Translations under genes and position numbers: made by a program
Shown here: positions 38,606-50,028 of the stretch, in pieces
How the letters are laid out: the number at the start of each line of letters is the position of its first letter
Numbering within the stretch: the first letter of the stretch is position 1
Notes under the pieces: model-generated
What the model was told of the DNA's origin: nothing
What the model saw: only the letters and a program-made list of their open reading frames with translations
Databases searched by the model: none
Assembly (NCBI GenBank): GCA_032173965.1
Contig: CM063284.1
Coordinates: forward strand, 134,394,625-134,458,624
Length of the DNA: 64,000 bases
Direction: 5' to 3'
From: Sitta carolinensis
Taxonomy: Eukaryota > Chordata > Aves > Passeriformes > Sittidae

Positions 38606-39815
38606 GAATTTAGATTTTTTATAAATAACCTATTGTAATTTTGATAGTTTGATTTGATCCAGCCTATCTGAGACTAAATTGGCCTACTTGGAGTTTTCAG
38701 TTACATTACCACATTTTTGCTGTACTGTTGATTGCTTGATCAAAAAATTTACTATGTATTTATTTTCCTTTTTCATGTACGTGAACATCCATGTCAAAAC
38801 ATAGCATTCTTTCGATACTCTTAGGAGACTTATTTCCTGGCTGTTTTACCATATGAAATCTTCTTGGGTCTTTTAATTATTTTAATGTATTTCAAATAAA
38901 TCTCATCAAAGTTTTCAGTTTTATTTCTGGGAACTAAGACAGGAGCCATGCCAGGGTGTCTTACCCAGTTAATGCAACCTTTCTGCTGCAGCACAATGTA
39001 TCTTTCCATTGCTGCTCTTCAGTAGAAATCGCTACTGTGCTTTTCCACTTCTGGCTACAGAGCTCCATTGGGAAATCCTGTTCAGCTGATAACAGGCCTG
39101 AATCCCCAAACATTTTGCTGTAGCCAGTGCTTCTCAGAAGCCAGTCCCCTGCCCTATGGGTATGTCCTGCATTGTTTGGTCCCGTGGGCACTTTGTTTTT
39201 CTCTGTTACCCCACACATGCAGTGAGTCCAGATTTGCCAGCTCATTATGCAGTCCTGTACCAGTCTTCTTCATTATGTTGTCTTCTCCAATTGTTTTCTT
39301 TTCCTCAGCCTTTATCATTAAATGATTTGTTTCTTTGTTCTAAGTCATTCATAATTATGTTAAGTACTAAAGAGTCAAGAACCAGTGCTTTCCAGGCTTC
39401 ACTGGAAATATATCTACTCAGTGACTAGCAATGTTCATATTTATCATTTGTCCAGTTTCTACTAAGCTTTATTTTTTGACTACTTATCTTACCCCTAATT
39501 AAGATGCAATGTGTATTAGATCAAATTCCTTACAGAAGAGTAAATGTAATACTAGTGGCATATGATTTAACAGATAGTTAGTAGAAAACACTAAGTTAGT
39601 ATTTTAAGATGTTTTCCCTCAGCATATGTTGATTGGCAGTAATTTAATTACTTTTATTTAATTCCTTATTAATTAAGCTCTATATCATCTGTTCAAACTG
39701 CTTCGCCATGTATCAATATCAGACTGACAGGTCTGTTATCCAGGTAATTTTCTTTTTGATTTTAAAGTATTGGCACAATATTAGCCCTTTTTTAGAATAG
39801 TTGGAAGAATGAGTC
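38606..39815 (-). mobile_element. Very old CR1/L3-like LINE remnant
   Basis: The plus strand keeps phrases of an ancient amniote CR1-type element in reverse complement. Examples are GAACCAGTGCTTTCCAGGC and CACTGGAAATATATCTACTC (39379-39420). CATATGTTGATTGGCAGTAA (39622) is followed by TTCCTTATTAATTAAGCTC and AGACTGACAGGTCTGTTATCC (39721). GTATTGGCACAATATTAGCC is near 39766. These correspond to ORF2 sequence. Between 38606 and about 39300 the match is weaker. It is strongly decayed. Confidence 0.55.
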
Positions 39816-42800
39816 ATTCAGTGACAAGGAAATAATTTTTAAAAAAGTAAATCTTTAAAAAAACAGCATATGGGATTAACACAAGAAGACATTGTACAAG
39901 AAATAAAAACATGAAGAGAAATATTATGAATTGGTGGCATTCACAAACATGGCAATATGCTTCAGAATTTTAAAGGAAATAATTGAACAGATGAATAAAG
40001 TAATTAATTTCATTAACATGACCTACAATTCAGCTTGTGTTCCAGGAAAGGGGGCAAACAAAATATTTGGAATGAAAAGTCCACAAACCAGTACGGCTGC
40101 ATAGGCAGTGCCTCACCGATTTAGTGAGCAGTTACTCAGAAAGTAGCTCTTTTCAAGTCAGAGAAATTCACATTTCCTCATGGTTCACAGTGTATTCTCT
40201 AGATGAACTTAGTATCATAAATTATAAGCACACATCTCTAGTAAAGAGAACCTAGGTAATATATATTGGATATTTAAATCCTGAATTACATGTTAGTAAA
40301 GAAGAAATCTGATATTTGTATTTAATTAAACATTTGATCCTCATGAAACCATACACTCTAACTGATTAATTCAAACTGCCATATATGTGGGCACAAGCAC
40401 TTTGAGGGAATCTGGCACAAAAATCATAAACAAAAAGGTTTTCCTGTAATACTAAAGTATTGTATTTTAAGGGTACCATCTGGCAGTGATGTAAAGAGAT
40501 CTGTTCTTGGTAGGGATTAATTTATTTGTCTTTACTTAATAACATCATTAAGTATTTGATTAAAGTTATTTTAAGAAGTTGGGAAAACTAAATGGGGAAA
40601 GAGTTTTTGGAACTTCTAAGGAAAATAATGCCGCCTTCTTTTGGTTGCCTAGAATGGAATCAGGAGCTAAAATCTTGGTCTTCCATTGCAGTGAGACAGA
40701 CCAGTTACATTCTAGGTTTGACATGTCTCAATAGGAGAAGAAATACTGGAAAAAAATATTTTAAAAAACCTGTGAAAAAGAATTATAGTGTTTGAGGACT
40801 GTTGAAGACAAATTTTTAGAAAACATTAAAATGCTCAGTACATTAAATTTGCAGAAGAAATACCTTACAGTTGTATTGGGTGCTCGTGAGCTAATTAAAA
40901 TTGTATCTGTAGCAGTGCCACTGCTGGATGAATTGGGAAAGGTGATCAGCACACACACTGTGCTGTTTCCCTTTTTATACCTACCTGTCTTCTGATATTC
41001 TGCAGTCTTCATCTTCCTTGATTAGTAGTTGTATCATTACATTTACATTTGATAAACTTGATGAATTTTGCTTGTATGAATTTCTGTTATTTCTAAAGCT
41101 TTGTCCTTCACACTCTTGCCCTGCTGTTGGGTAGAAAAGTAACTTTTTAAAAGTCTTTTAAATCTGCTGTTTGAGTGTTTCATTTGATGCTCTCTCGTTC
41201 CTTAAGTGGACGAATGTTTATTACTACACTTGCTGATCATGCTTTTGCATACGTCTGTCTTATTATATCTATTTCCTTCCTTTGCAACCCTACAGAAGGC
41301 TTACAGTTCTTAGGAAGAACTCTGAGAAATAAAAAGGTAAACTGTTTTATTTACTTTAAAAGTAAGGTAAATCAAGAGGTGACAAAACAAACTTAATTTT
41401 TTTAGCTATAGAGCTGAACACTGTTATATTTTTTTAATACCAAATTTTAGAAAAAAGCTCTGTTAAATTTATGCCTAGAAAGGTCCAGGACAGCAGGAAT
41501 AGTCTGCAGTTAAACAAATTGCAGTGTGTGCCTCTACAATCTACAGAGTGATATGAACAGTGATATTTATTAGAACCTAAAGTTTGAATGTGGTTACACC
41601 ATAACTTGGAAGATGTGTAAAAAACAGTCAAGTTGCAAGATTACATTATCAGATAAACAAAAAGATTGATCTATTTATGGGTCCCATGGTGGACAATGTA
41701 GTAGTTTCCCTGGAAGCTTTTTGGATGGTGCCAAGTGCCTCCTGGTATAGGTGTGCAGAAGTATTCAGCATTTCCAGCTGCTTCACTCTTTCCTTGATAA
41801 TGCCCCTGAGACGTTTTTGCATTCCTTGAAAGCTGAAGGATGGTTGCTATTGTCATGAATTTATATTTAAGAATGAACTTTTATTCAGATCTTGTTTTCT
41901 AACATATTTGAGTTTTGATCAAGTATTTTTAATATGGTTTAATTTAAAATGCTTACACCTTTTCAGCAATCAAATATTTCGCAAGAAATAATTTTTTTTT
42001 TACATTGGGACAGTTTCCAGTAGTTCTCTGACCCTAATTAATAGGATATATTGTATTTTTTTTTAGTTATAAGAGCTGACAAAAGCTGTCTACCTCATAA
42101 GGTAAAGGCCTTTTTCTAGTTATCCTAAGAACAGCTGAATGAGGAAATATTCCTGTGGCTCCTTTGCGACTCCAGAATCAAAACTTGTTTCCCCTGTCAG
42201 TACTTCACAGATACTGAGTTGCAAAAGTGGGCATACAGGAGCTTAAAAAACCCTCAAGGTAAACTACAGACTGGAAATTTAGTGTCTCCCAAAGGCACAG
42301 GTAAGCTGGGAGAAGCCTTGCTGAGCCTCTTGCTTAGAAGTCCTGTGAGTTTTGTGTCTCCAATGTGTTTATCTTATGTATAAAGTAATTAATAAAAAAT
42401 ATTATTAATAATAAATAAATAATCATATAATAAAGAAAAATAAATTAATGTCAAGGCAAAGCATTCAGTAGTCTCTGCTGGAGTATAGGGGAGAATGGAT
42501 GGCTTTGGAGGATGAAGCAGGAAGAATGAATTCCTTCTCTCACTGGCAGTCATGCTTTTCCAGGCTGCCTTACCTACTCAGCTGAGCTCTCACTACTTGT
42601 CCTGAGAATTGTATGTTATCTGGGATTCCTGAGAGGCATGCAGTACCTCCTTTGGTCCCTTTAGACCCACACGAGTCATTAAAGGTTGCACCTAGAGCAC
42701 ACAGCCCTCTCCTATGGGAGTTTTCTCCTTCCTTTTTCGCATCACCCATCTAAGCACAATGTGAGGATCTTTGAAAAGCAATTCTCGCGCTGCTTTTTGT

Positions 42801-43800
42801 AGACAAGAAATAAGGGTGAATCTTTCCTTGCTGTTTTATTTGATTATAGTAAAGGTGCAGCAGTATTTGCTTTGTGTTATCCTCTGCAAGTGTTATTAAT
42901 CTAAATAATGGAACTTCAGTTATCAGAAAATTCTTGTGCCTGCTTAAAGCACTGAAGAAAGTATGAAGTCAGTAGATGCTAATTTTGGGGGAAAAGTCTG
43001 GAAAGATTTCTGTCTTACCTTAGCTCAAAAATTGTCAATTTTACTATTAACTTATTTTCAGAATAGAAAGTATTTACAGAACTATTATATATCCTATCAA
43101 ATTGGTATGCAAGTCTGAATTCACTTTTGTAAAGAAGAGGGATGCTCCTGACCCTAAAAATCAGGTTTTGCATAAGAGTCAGTGTTAAGTAGCATTAACA
43201 TCTGCCTTAAGTTGGATGGTAAGGATAAGTAAATAGAGGAAAACTAATGAAATAAACAGTATAGATAAAATAAACATTGGACTTAATTGTTACTCTTGTG
43301 CCAGACATAACATGGAATTAACAGATGAATATGTTAACAAATTTGAGTTAGTACAATTGTTCAGTTGAAATTCTGGAAAGGGATAGTCCCTTAGTGCTTT
43401 ATTAATGTTATGCTCTTCCAGTAGAAATTTCTTCTAATTTCTGTTCCTTAAAGAAATGTTTCATCCACTTTCCACATACTAATTCTTGTCTAACTGAATA
43501 TATTGTTTGTATTTTTCTTCCTGTTGGTTAAAGGTCTTTGCCATTTGTTGTTTTAATATTTGAGTTCATGCTTTTGTTATGGATTGTTATTTTTTCTGTA
43601 TTTCCTTTTTCTGAGGTGGCTTTGCTTCTATTTTGAGTTTGGAAAAATGGCTGCTTGGCCAAGTAACTATTTCTTCAAGCTTAAATTGCATCATATCTTT
43701 TTTCTTGCCTACAGAAGATCTTGAACTTAACGTGGCATTTCCTCACCTCTTGGTCAAAACCGGCATGATTTTGTAGTGAGAAGGGTACATTAAAACACAC
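39816..43800. other. AT-rich noncoding DNA, no gene seen
   Basis: No gene, CpG cluster or clear interspersed repeat. An AT-rich patch with ATTAATAATAAATAAATAA lies around 42388-42445. Confidence 0.55.
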
Positions 43801-43823
43801 AATAATAATAATAATAATAATAA
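43801..43823 (+). repeat. (AAT)7 microsatellite
   Basis: Seven and a partial perfect AAT units follow ACACAC. It may be polymorphic. Confidence 0.85.
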
Positions 43824-43849
43824 ATGTTAATCAAAAAACTGCATGTGTC

Positions 43850-44150
43850 TTTCTGATTGTGCCATGTTGTGGTATTCAATTATGCAATTTTCATTGGCAT
43901 ATTAATCATCTTTTCAACAAACAAGCCAGCGTTAATTAAAGCAAACCATGGATAAAGACATGTTGCCGGATCATCATTCCGTTTATCACAGCACACAGGC
44001 TGGCCGTTAAGTAAATTCTGGACTGTGAGATGAATTTCAATGTTGGCTTCATCTTTTTTGTTGGAGTTTGAATGCAACTCATATAACAACAACAACAAAC
44101 TTCGGGCTTCACAAGAGAAAGATGAATTTATTTGCAATTAATGGTAAAAG
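43850..44150. promoter_or_regulatory. Candidate conserved noncoding element
   Basis: This stretch keeps several CpGs (GCCAGCGTTAATTAAAGC, GTTGCCGGATCATC, GGCCGTTAAG) within homeodomain-like TTAATTAA and GCAATTAATGG motifs. There are no repeats, low-complexity runs or splice-bounded coding frame. This composition is typical of developmental enhancers in gene deserts. The call is inference from composition only. Confidence 0.25.
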
Positions 44151-47100
44151 AAGAAAGATAAAGTAGTTGTATGCTTCTAATGGGAATTAGAGTATTTCAA
44201 ACTAAACCATTTTTGAAATTTTTTTCTGTCTTCCTCTGCTCCCCTTCTTACCCTACTTAAATCATCAGAGCCCTGAGAACAAGGAATAAGTGAACCCTCA
44301 TCTACCTTTATAAATTTAGGTTTCATTTTAACTTTGGAAACTGATTGGCATTAAATATGCAATCTGTGCAAAGTGAGAATATGAGAATATGAGACAATCT
44401 TTTTAACTGATAAATGCTTGAAAGAGATGGGGGGAAATACACTTGTGTCTTTCTAGTGAAACTAGCCAACAATTTGTTGATGAACAATAGTTGCATGATG
44501 ATTTTTTCAGACACCTTCCATAGAGAACACTTCACTGCTGCAAGTATGTATAGTCAAGATCACTTGAATATATTTGTAAGTCTGCTAAAAAAGTATTTGT
44601 AGGTTTTTCAAGGGTTTATACGACTGTGAACTTACGGAGGAAAGGACTGGATGCTGCTATATGAATAGGTACTGCTTAGCATAAGTTACTGGCTATTGTG
44701 TTTTTTAAGGGTTATTATAGAGTCAGTTGACAGAGCAGCTGAAGGTTTAAGGGTTTCATTCTTCATTTTATTTAGTTTGTGTATTGTTTTATTTGAACAG
44801 AAATAGAGTTTAATGCTTCTAATGTGAAAAGTACATGCTTCATCCAACCAAGACCCGGCACTGGCACAGAGTTTGTTGTTTCTGTTTCTGTCCTGAACTC
44901 AAGGCTGATAGGCTGTCTTCAGAACTATTTATCATAAGTATTTTAGTCTGGATTCCTTCAAACATGGGGTTTACAAAGGTGTAGAATTAATTTTATTTTA
45001 ATGGAAAAGTAATTTTAGTCTGCCTGCTATGAAAAATGTATGGAGGCACTAGTGGGATAGATGATCATGTCTTAGATCATCTTAAAAGGATCTTGAACAG
45101 TAGCAGTTAAAAGTGATCCTTCCTGAATGTTCATAATAATCTGTCATTTTACCTACCTCTGTCTTCCTATGTCTTTCTATTAATCAGTTCTCTCAGCTAC
45201 TTTACATTAGACTGTCTATACTTGCAATGTGATCAGAATACACGAGTCCTAAGAAACAAATTGATGTGGGAAGATTTGTTATTTAGCTAAATAACAATGG
45301 TTTTAATGTAATTAGGAGTGGCTAAGTTAGAGGAAAAAAAAGAAAAAAAGACATGAGTAAAACCTACTTAATCCTCAAAGCGCTGTGATGCCCCAGTTAG
45401 ATTATTTCTACAACTTAGAAAGCTTCATTTTCATGCTGCTTTAAATACTTCTATGCCACAAAAAGAATATGGAATGTATATATACATTCAGAATGCTGAA
45501 ACTCAGTTGAGACTTTGGCACAAGAACTTAAGATAGACAACCTGTGGTAAAAAAGTCTGCCTTCCCTTAAGTTGCTAATGTATTGCTGAGTTAGGTATGA
45601 GCTTACATAGTCTATCAAACCTGATCATCCTCCACCCACTTAGTTTGATAAAACTGCTGGTAACAGTTTGTGATCTTCAAAGATCTCTTATTTGGACCAG
45701 CTTCAGTGAAATCAGATCTGCCATACAGGAACAGAGTTCAATACACCATGACTACTTTACAGTTCTTCTTTAAATATATCAAATCCTATTTTAAATCATA
45801 GCCTAAGCTTGTTAAATATATAACTCTATGTGTCAGATGAGAATGTTGTAAGGTATTGTAAATACATTCAATGTATAATGCATTCAGTTGCCTTCCACTA
45901 TGTTGTTTTTGTTTGGAAACATGGGAGTCAGTTTAAATCTGCTTTATCATATAAATCAATGAAATTAAGCTTATGACTATTAACTGTTCAGTTCTCATCA
46001 TAAAGTCTCTGAATACTTTCTGTAGGTCTAATACAATATTTTTAAAGAATAGGAGAAGTTTCATAGGGTTAAAATGGATTCTGGTTACACTGGCTAGATC
46101 GTTACATTGTTTCATAAATGGTTAGAGATAAATAACTGAAAATTAATTCCTTCTTAGTACACTAATGGGATGTAAGTGCATATGGCATCTCATGGACCCT
46201 GGAGTGTGAACTGAACTCATGCTCTTCACTCATTTTGACTATGAACTGTTTATGGATCTAGTTATAAAAATGTACCTGCCTGTTGAAAGGGGGAGTCTCT
46301 GTGGCTGGATATGGTACTGGCTGCATCATGGCACTCCCTTGCATTGTACTGGTTACAGAAAATTCAGTGTAGGTCACATTTTCATATCTAAGGTAACCAA
46401 TACAGATTTTCATCTGTCTTTAGCACACTAGACCATCAGAGAAAGTTTATGTTTGTGTTGCAGCTCCCCATGGCTTTGAGGATCTCTTATCAGAAGTTTT
46501 GTGCTAGGTAATACATTTAGAAAATGGAAAGTAGAGAAGCATTTTGTATTTCCAGAATCCATTAATCTGGGAAGTCCATTTTAGCATATCAGATCAGAAA
46601 CCTTCCTCGTGCTTTTGAGTATTTTGAGAATGGAAAATTATGGTGGTAGTCAAAGGAATAGTCTAATTCATGGTAAAACAGGAAAACTGTATAATGTATA
46701 ATTTTTGGTTTATTGGTGGAGGCCATCAGGCTAATATGCCATCTTGCACTTATTCATAAGGAGGGTTATATTTAATTTTCTTATTTACCACACTGTTAAC
46801 GCTGGCTAGTAAAGATCAAAACTATTGATGAATCTAGTGCTGCTGCAGTTCCTTTGTCTTTTTAACAAGAATCTAAAAGTAGTTAATCAGCATTGTAATA
46901 TAAAGAAATCAACACTTTAATTAGTACTAAAGAAGTAATTTTCATATAGTTATCTCTTATTATCATTTGGAGTCATAATATTTTTCATTTTTATTATTAT
47001 ATCATATTCTAGGTCATATATAGCATTAAGAATGTGGTTTGCATGGATAGTTTAGAAGCACCATGACATTTGGAAATGCTTTTGGAAATGAAAACATTAC

Positions 47101-47378
47101 AGCTTTTAAAGGAACTTACATAAAATTATGTTACATAATGTAGTACATTACTGAATAGAAACTAACCCTTCTTTTATGGATCAATATTGGCAGTTTTAAT
47201 GTAATGTGAAATGGTTTTGAATATTTCTGATACAAGGTAACAAAAATTTGTCATAAGAATTTTGTAAGTCTGCTACAAAAATAGTAGTATAATGCGTCAG
47301 CTTCTCACAGTGTTAATAAATAGGAGAATAAAACATGCAAATTCATTGGCATAATGTAAGTTAGTTTATTACATGACA
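44151..47378. other. AT-rich noncoding DNA with an 18-bp palindrome
   Basis: No gene or repeat family is recognised. The perfect palindrome GAATGTATATATACATTC lies at 45472-45489. Confidence 0.55.
45472..45489. repeat. Perfect 18-bp palindrome
   Basis: GAATGTATATATACATTC is identical to its reverse complement and has no spacer. Its AT alternation makes it an easy cruciform former. Confidence 0.8.
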
Positions 47379-48130
47379 GTGGCAAACAGTGAGTGCTTGT
47401 GCGACCTCGTCAGTTGGTCACAGATGTGCGCAAATATCAGTTCTCTGCACAAAAAAGAATTATTATCTAAATTTCACTGAGAATAATTTTAGGGTACAAA
47501 TAAATACTCATTTTCTCCTCTGCCCCAAATCCTCTGTATATTTGTGCAGACATTAAAATTAGCGTAAATAAATGAGGCAAAATATGGGTAGATCACATTT
47601 GTGTTTCACAGCGCCTTCACATATCATTGGTGTGTGCCAGCAAAAAGAGTGGCAGCTGCAAATCCGGTGTGTTCATTTCGCAGAGAGAGCTTGTGCTCTT
47701 CTATCTTTTGGGTTATTCATTCATACAAAATCCAGGCAGAATAAGATGCTCATTTATAATTTTTCATCACGGTTTCATCATATTTGTCAGCATAAGGTAC
47801 TGCAATGATGCAGTTTCGCAGTGTCTATTTAAAATACAAGTAAGAATGAGTGAAATGAGAGCTGACATTTTTCACATATAAACAGAAAAAATCTCCTGTC
47901 TCATTGAGAAGGAGGGGTTGTGCTTGAAAGTGGTGGGGCCTATTGAAATTAGTCTCGACAGTTAGTGAGCAAAAAAATTTCATTTCCATTGTTAAAGAAT
48001 GAAAGGTCCCTCCTGTGGGAGCATTTCCATGCATAGTTTCATCCACCTGTCCTGTTTGTAACACAGTTACTTTGTGAGATCCTTGGGTGATAATACGGCA
48101 TGGTTTTCATTTTCATAGCAGTGAGTGATG
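47379..48130. promoter_or_regulatory. Candidate conserved noncoding element(s)
   Basis: About 750 bp free of repeats and low-complexity runs. CpGs are retained in otherwise AT-rich context (GTGCGACCTCG, TGTGCGCAAATATC, TTAGCGTAAATAAATGAGG, GCAAATCCGGTGTG, CATTTCGCAGAG, CAGTTTCGCAGTG, ATACGGCATGG) and the texture is homeodomain/forkhead-like. A small dyad ACTGCA-ATGA-TGCAGT lies within it near 47799-47814. Open frames are on both strands and lack domains. This looks like a deeply conserved enhancer cluster; the call rests on composition alone. Confidence 0.3.
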
Positions 48131-49299
48131 CCTGGCAAATGAAAAGACAGTGAAATAGCCTTCAGGAAGAAAATAAAACCGCAGTCCTCAAAACCTTCTA
48201 AAGTGGGCAGCATAGAAGGCCAGTAAAGGGATGTCTTAATCATCAATGGAGTCTGAGTGTAGGCAGCTTTGGAGGGGCAGGACCCACGTCAGTTCAGTTG
48301 GGTTGAATATTATGCAGAGCTGGAGAAAGTCTTGCAAATATCCCGGAAAAAGCATGAAGAATGTAAGGAATTCAGGGTGTTGCGAAGGGCTGGTTGAAGA
48401 TGCTCTGGGCTGAGGTGCAGTGACTTCTACCTTCCTTTTTCATACATTTAGGAAGATTTCCTGAAGCACCATAGATTTACGGTCTGACAGTTAAAGCCTG
48501 AAGGACAATTTCATACTTGCTGCTATCCTGCCCTACATTCTTTCTGGATTAGTTCAGTAAAATTATATTCTGCTTTCTGGGTCGTTTCTGCCTTTAAATA
48601 TCAGTAACAAATATTCACGTCTATTTTGAAGTATTCTTATTGGGGAAATAAGGGTGCACATCAACCTTTTCTGTAGAGCTTTGAGGGTAAAAGGACAATC
48701 TTGATCTAGTACTAGTTTATAGTACTGTAATGGTGGGAATTTTTTCTCAGTTCTAGAGCTGTAGTAAATTAAAAAACATAGTACGTTTTCATCTTCACAC
48801 CTACTACATACATTGGCACTTGAATTAGACAGCCTGTAGGTCTTTATTCCTCGTGTAAGGAAAGGTTATATAAAATCTCTCTAAGGAGTGACTAATTTTT
48901 TTTTCTTTCTTTTTAATACTGTTGTCTTGGTATCCAGACTATCTTATTTTTGTCAAAAAAACGTCCATTTCATTTTTCTGGTATTCACAAGGAGAACTAA
49001 AAGGTGGAAATCATAAAGTAAGCACTAATTTTAAGTTGATTTGTTACTTTGCTTCTTTTGTAGTTTTTTTGTACATGTTCAGCTATGAGTGTGTGATAGC
49101 TTGCATCTACTTGCTTTCTTCTTAATATCTAACCATGCTCGATTACTGCTGGGTTGTGTGGCAAACCCTTACTTCGGTTTGTCGAAGGGTAGGAGGTGTC
49201 TTCACTCCCAGAGTAGTCATTGCCTTTGTCGGGTGGCAACACACAGCAAAGGACACTGCCAGCACGGCGTCATTAAGCAGCCTTCTTGTCCCAGTTAAG
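48131..49299. other. Noncoding DNA leading into the CpG island
   Basis: AT-rich to about 49130, then CpG and GC rise (for example CTTCGGTTTGTCGAAG, a small dyad near 49171-49186, and CAGCACGGCGTCATTAAG near 49260). No gene is recognised. Confidence 0.5.
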
Positions 49300-49530
49300 A
49301 GGTACCGAGCGTGGTGAGCTCGAAGTGAATGGAAAGGGGGAGCCGGCCAGGGCCGCCTCCTCTGCGCAGCCCCGCTCGGCGCCGTGCCGGAGCGCTGCCG
49401 CTGCCCGCGGGGCCGGCGCCCCGGGAACGCCGCGCCGGCTCGGCCTCCGCCGAACGGGGCCGCGGAGCAGAAGCAGAAGTGGCTGATGGCGCTGCTGGAG
49501 AGACGCGTCTGCCTAAGGAAGGAAGGCAGG
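49300..49530. promoter_or_regulatory. Isolated CpG island, candidate promoter
   Basis: Seen: a sharp jump to very G+C-rich, CpG-dense sequence (CCGGCGCCCCGGGAACGCCG and many more CGs between 49340 and 49510) in an otherwise AT-rich, CpG-depleted window. Apart from the solo LTR at 10.4 kb it is the only CpG-dense block. It has no LTR termini or CR1 motifs. Known: unmethylated CpG islands in vertebrates mark promoters. Inference: this is an alternative promoter of a surrounding gene, or the promoter of a noncoding RNA or divergent pair. Direction is not determined; on the plus strand a strong donor at 50029 would end a first exon. Confidence 0.55.
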
Positions 49531-49711
49531 AAGGCAGGCCTGCAATTTGTAGGAGCTGATAAGAGGAGGGAGTTTGCTGGTCTGCCACCGCAGGAGCACC
49601 AGTTTACCCATGAGCCGTGCAGGCCTCTCAGCTCAGCCGTCACGTCCAGCAGGGAAACATCTCACTGCGTGCCTCCCAAAATCCCATCGGATGACACAAG
49701 AGGCCTTTTTA

Positions 49712-49891
49712 GGTGCTGCTGGAGCACCAGTCTGACCAGTAACACACAGTTCACTGAATCCCTAATTCCAGTTGGGAAGTTATCTGCTGTCTCTAGCAGT
49801 GAAATCCTCACTGATAAGCGAAGAGGCTCATCTGCTGGTAGCAGAGCCTCCAGTTTATCAGTGTCTGACCAGCTCATAAATCAGACTGGTG
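49712..49891. repeat. Nested inverted-repeat cluster (ancient palindromic element or structured RNA)
   Basis: Seen: (1) GGTGCT (49712-49717)/AGCACC (49723-49728). (2) Outer arms CACCAGTCTGA (49725-49735)/TCAGACTGGTG (49881-49891), 11 bp perfect. (3) CTGCT (49784-49788)/AGCAG (49795-49799). (4) A 55-nt hairpin, 49809-49863, with CACTGATAA/TTATCAGTG at its base, GAGGCTC/GAGCCTC above it and a CTGCT-GGT-AGCAG tip. A direct repeat GTCTGACCAG also occurs twice (49730 and 49862). Known: some old amniote-wide conserved repeats (Eulor and similar families) are palindromic. Alternatives are a foldback transposon remnant or a transcribed structured element. Confidence 0.6.
49809..49863 (+). ncRNA. Candidate stem-loop (pre-miRNA-sized hairpin)
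   Basis: By hand pairing: 9 bp at the base (CACTGATAA/TTATCAGTG), G-T wobble and C-G, a small asymmetric internal loop, 7 bp (GAGGCTC/GAGCCTC), then a 4- to 5-bp tip closing on GGT. That is about 22 pairs in 55 nt. It is short for a canonical pre-miRNA and matches no miRNA I can name, so a structured repeat is equally likely. Confidence 0.25.
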
Positions 49892-50028
49892 TCTGTTTTT
49901 ATTTTGTTTTATCAAAATTTATTTCTATCATTGTAACAGTTAATACTTTAATAAGAGAACTTAGCTGGGAACATTAGGAAGTTAGTTAGAGACATTTTGC
50001 AGGCGCTTTTTCCCTTGTCAGTGACAAG

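Larger units (their letters stand above)
49330..50028 (+). ncRNA. Possible first exon from the CpG island to a strong splice donor
   Basis: Starting within the island, unique sequence continues to ACAAG followed by GTAAGG at 50029, a near-perfect donor. A 197-codon plus-strand frame (49384-49977) crosses it, but its first part is only GC-driven Arg/Ala/Pro-rich sequence. The minus strand is also open for 166 codons, so coding is not supported. A spliced lncRNA or 5' UTR exon fits better. Start, strand and transcription are all inferred. Confidence 0.25.

Noticed and set aside
49143..49643. 166-codon minus-strand open frame over the CpG island
   Set aside because: Same GC-driven effect; Ala/Arg/Pro-rich, no domain, no splice or start context that favours it over the overlapping plus-strand frame.
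49384..49977. 197-codon plus-strand open frame through the CpG island
   Set aside because: GC-rich islands lack AT-rich stop codons on any strand. The peptide is low-complexity Arg/Ala/Pro-rich at first, then unrelated to any family I know, and the opposite strand is equally open, so coding is not supported.
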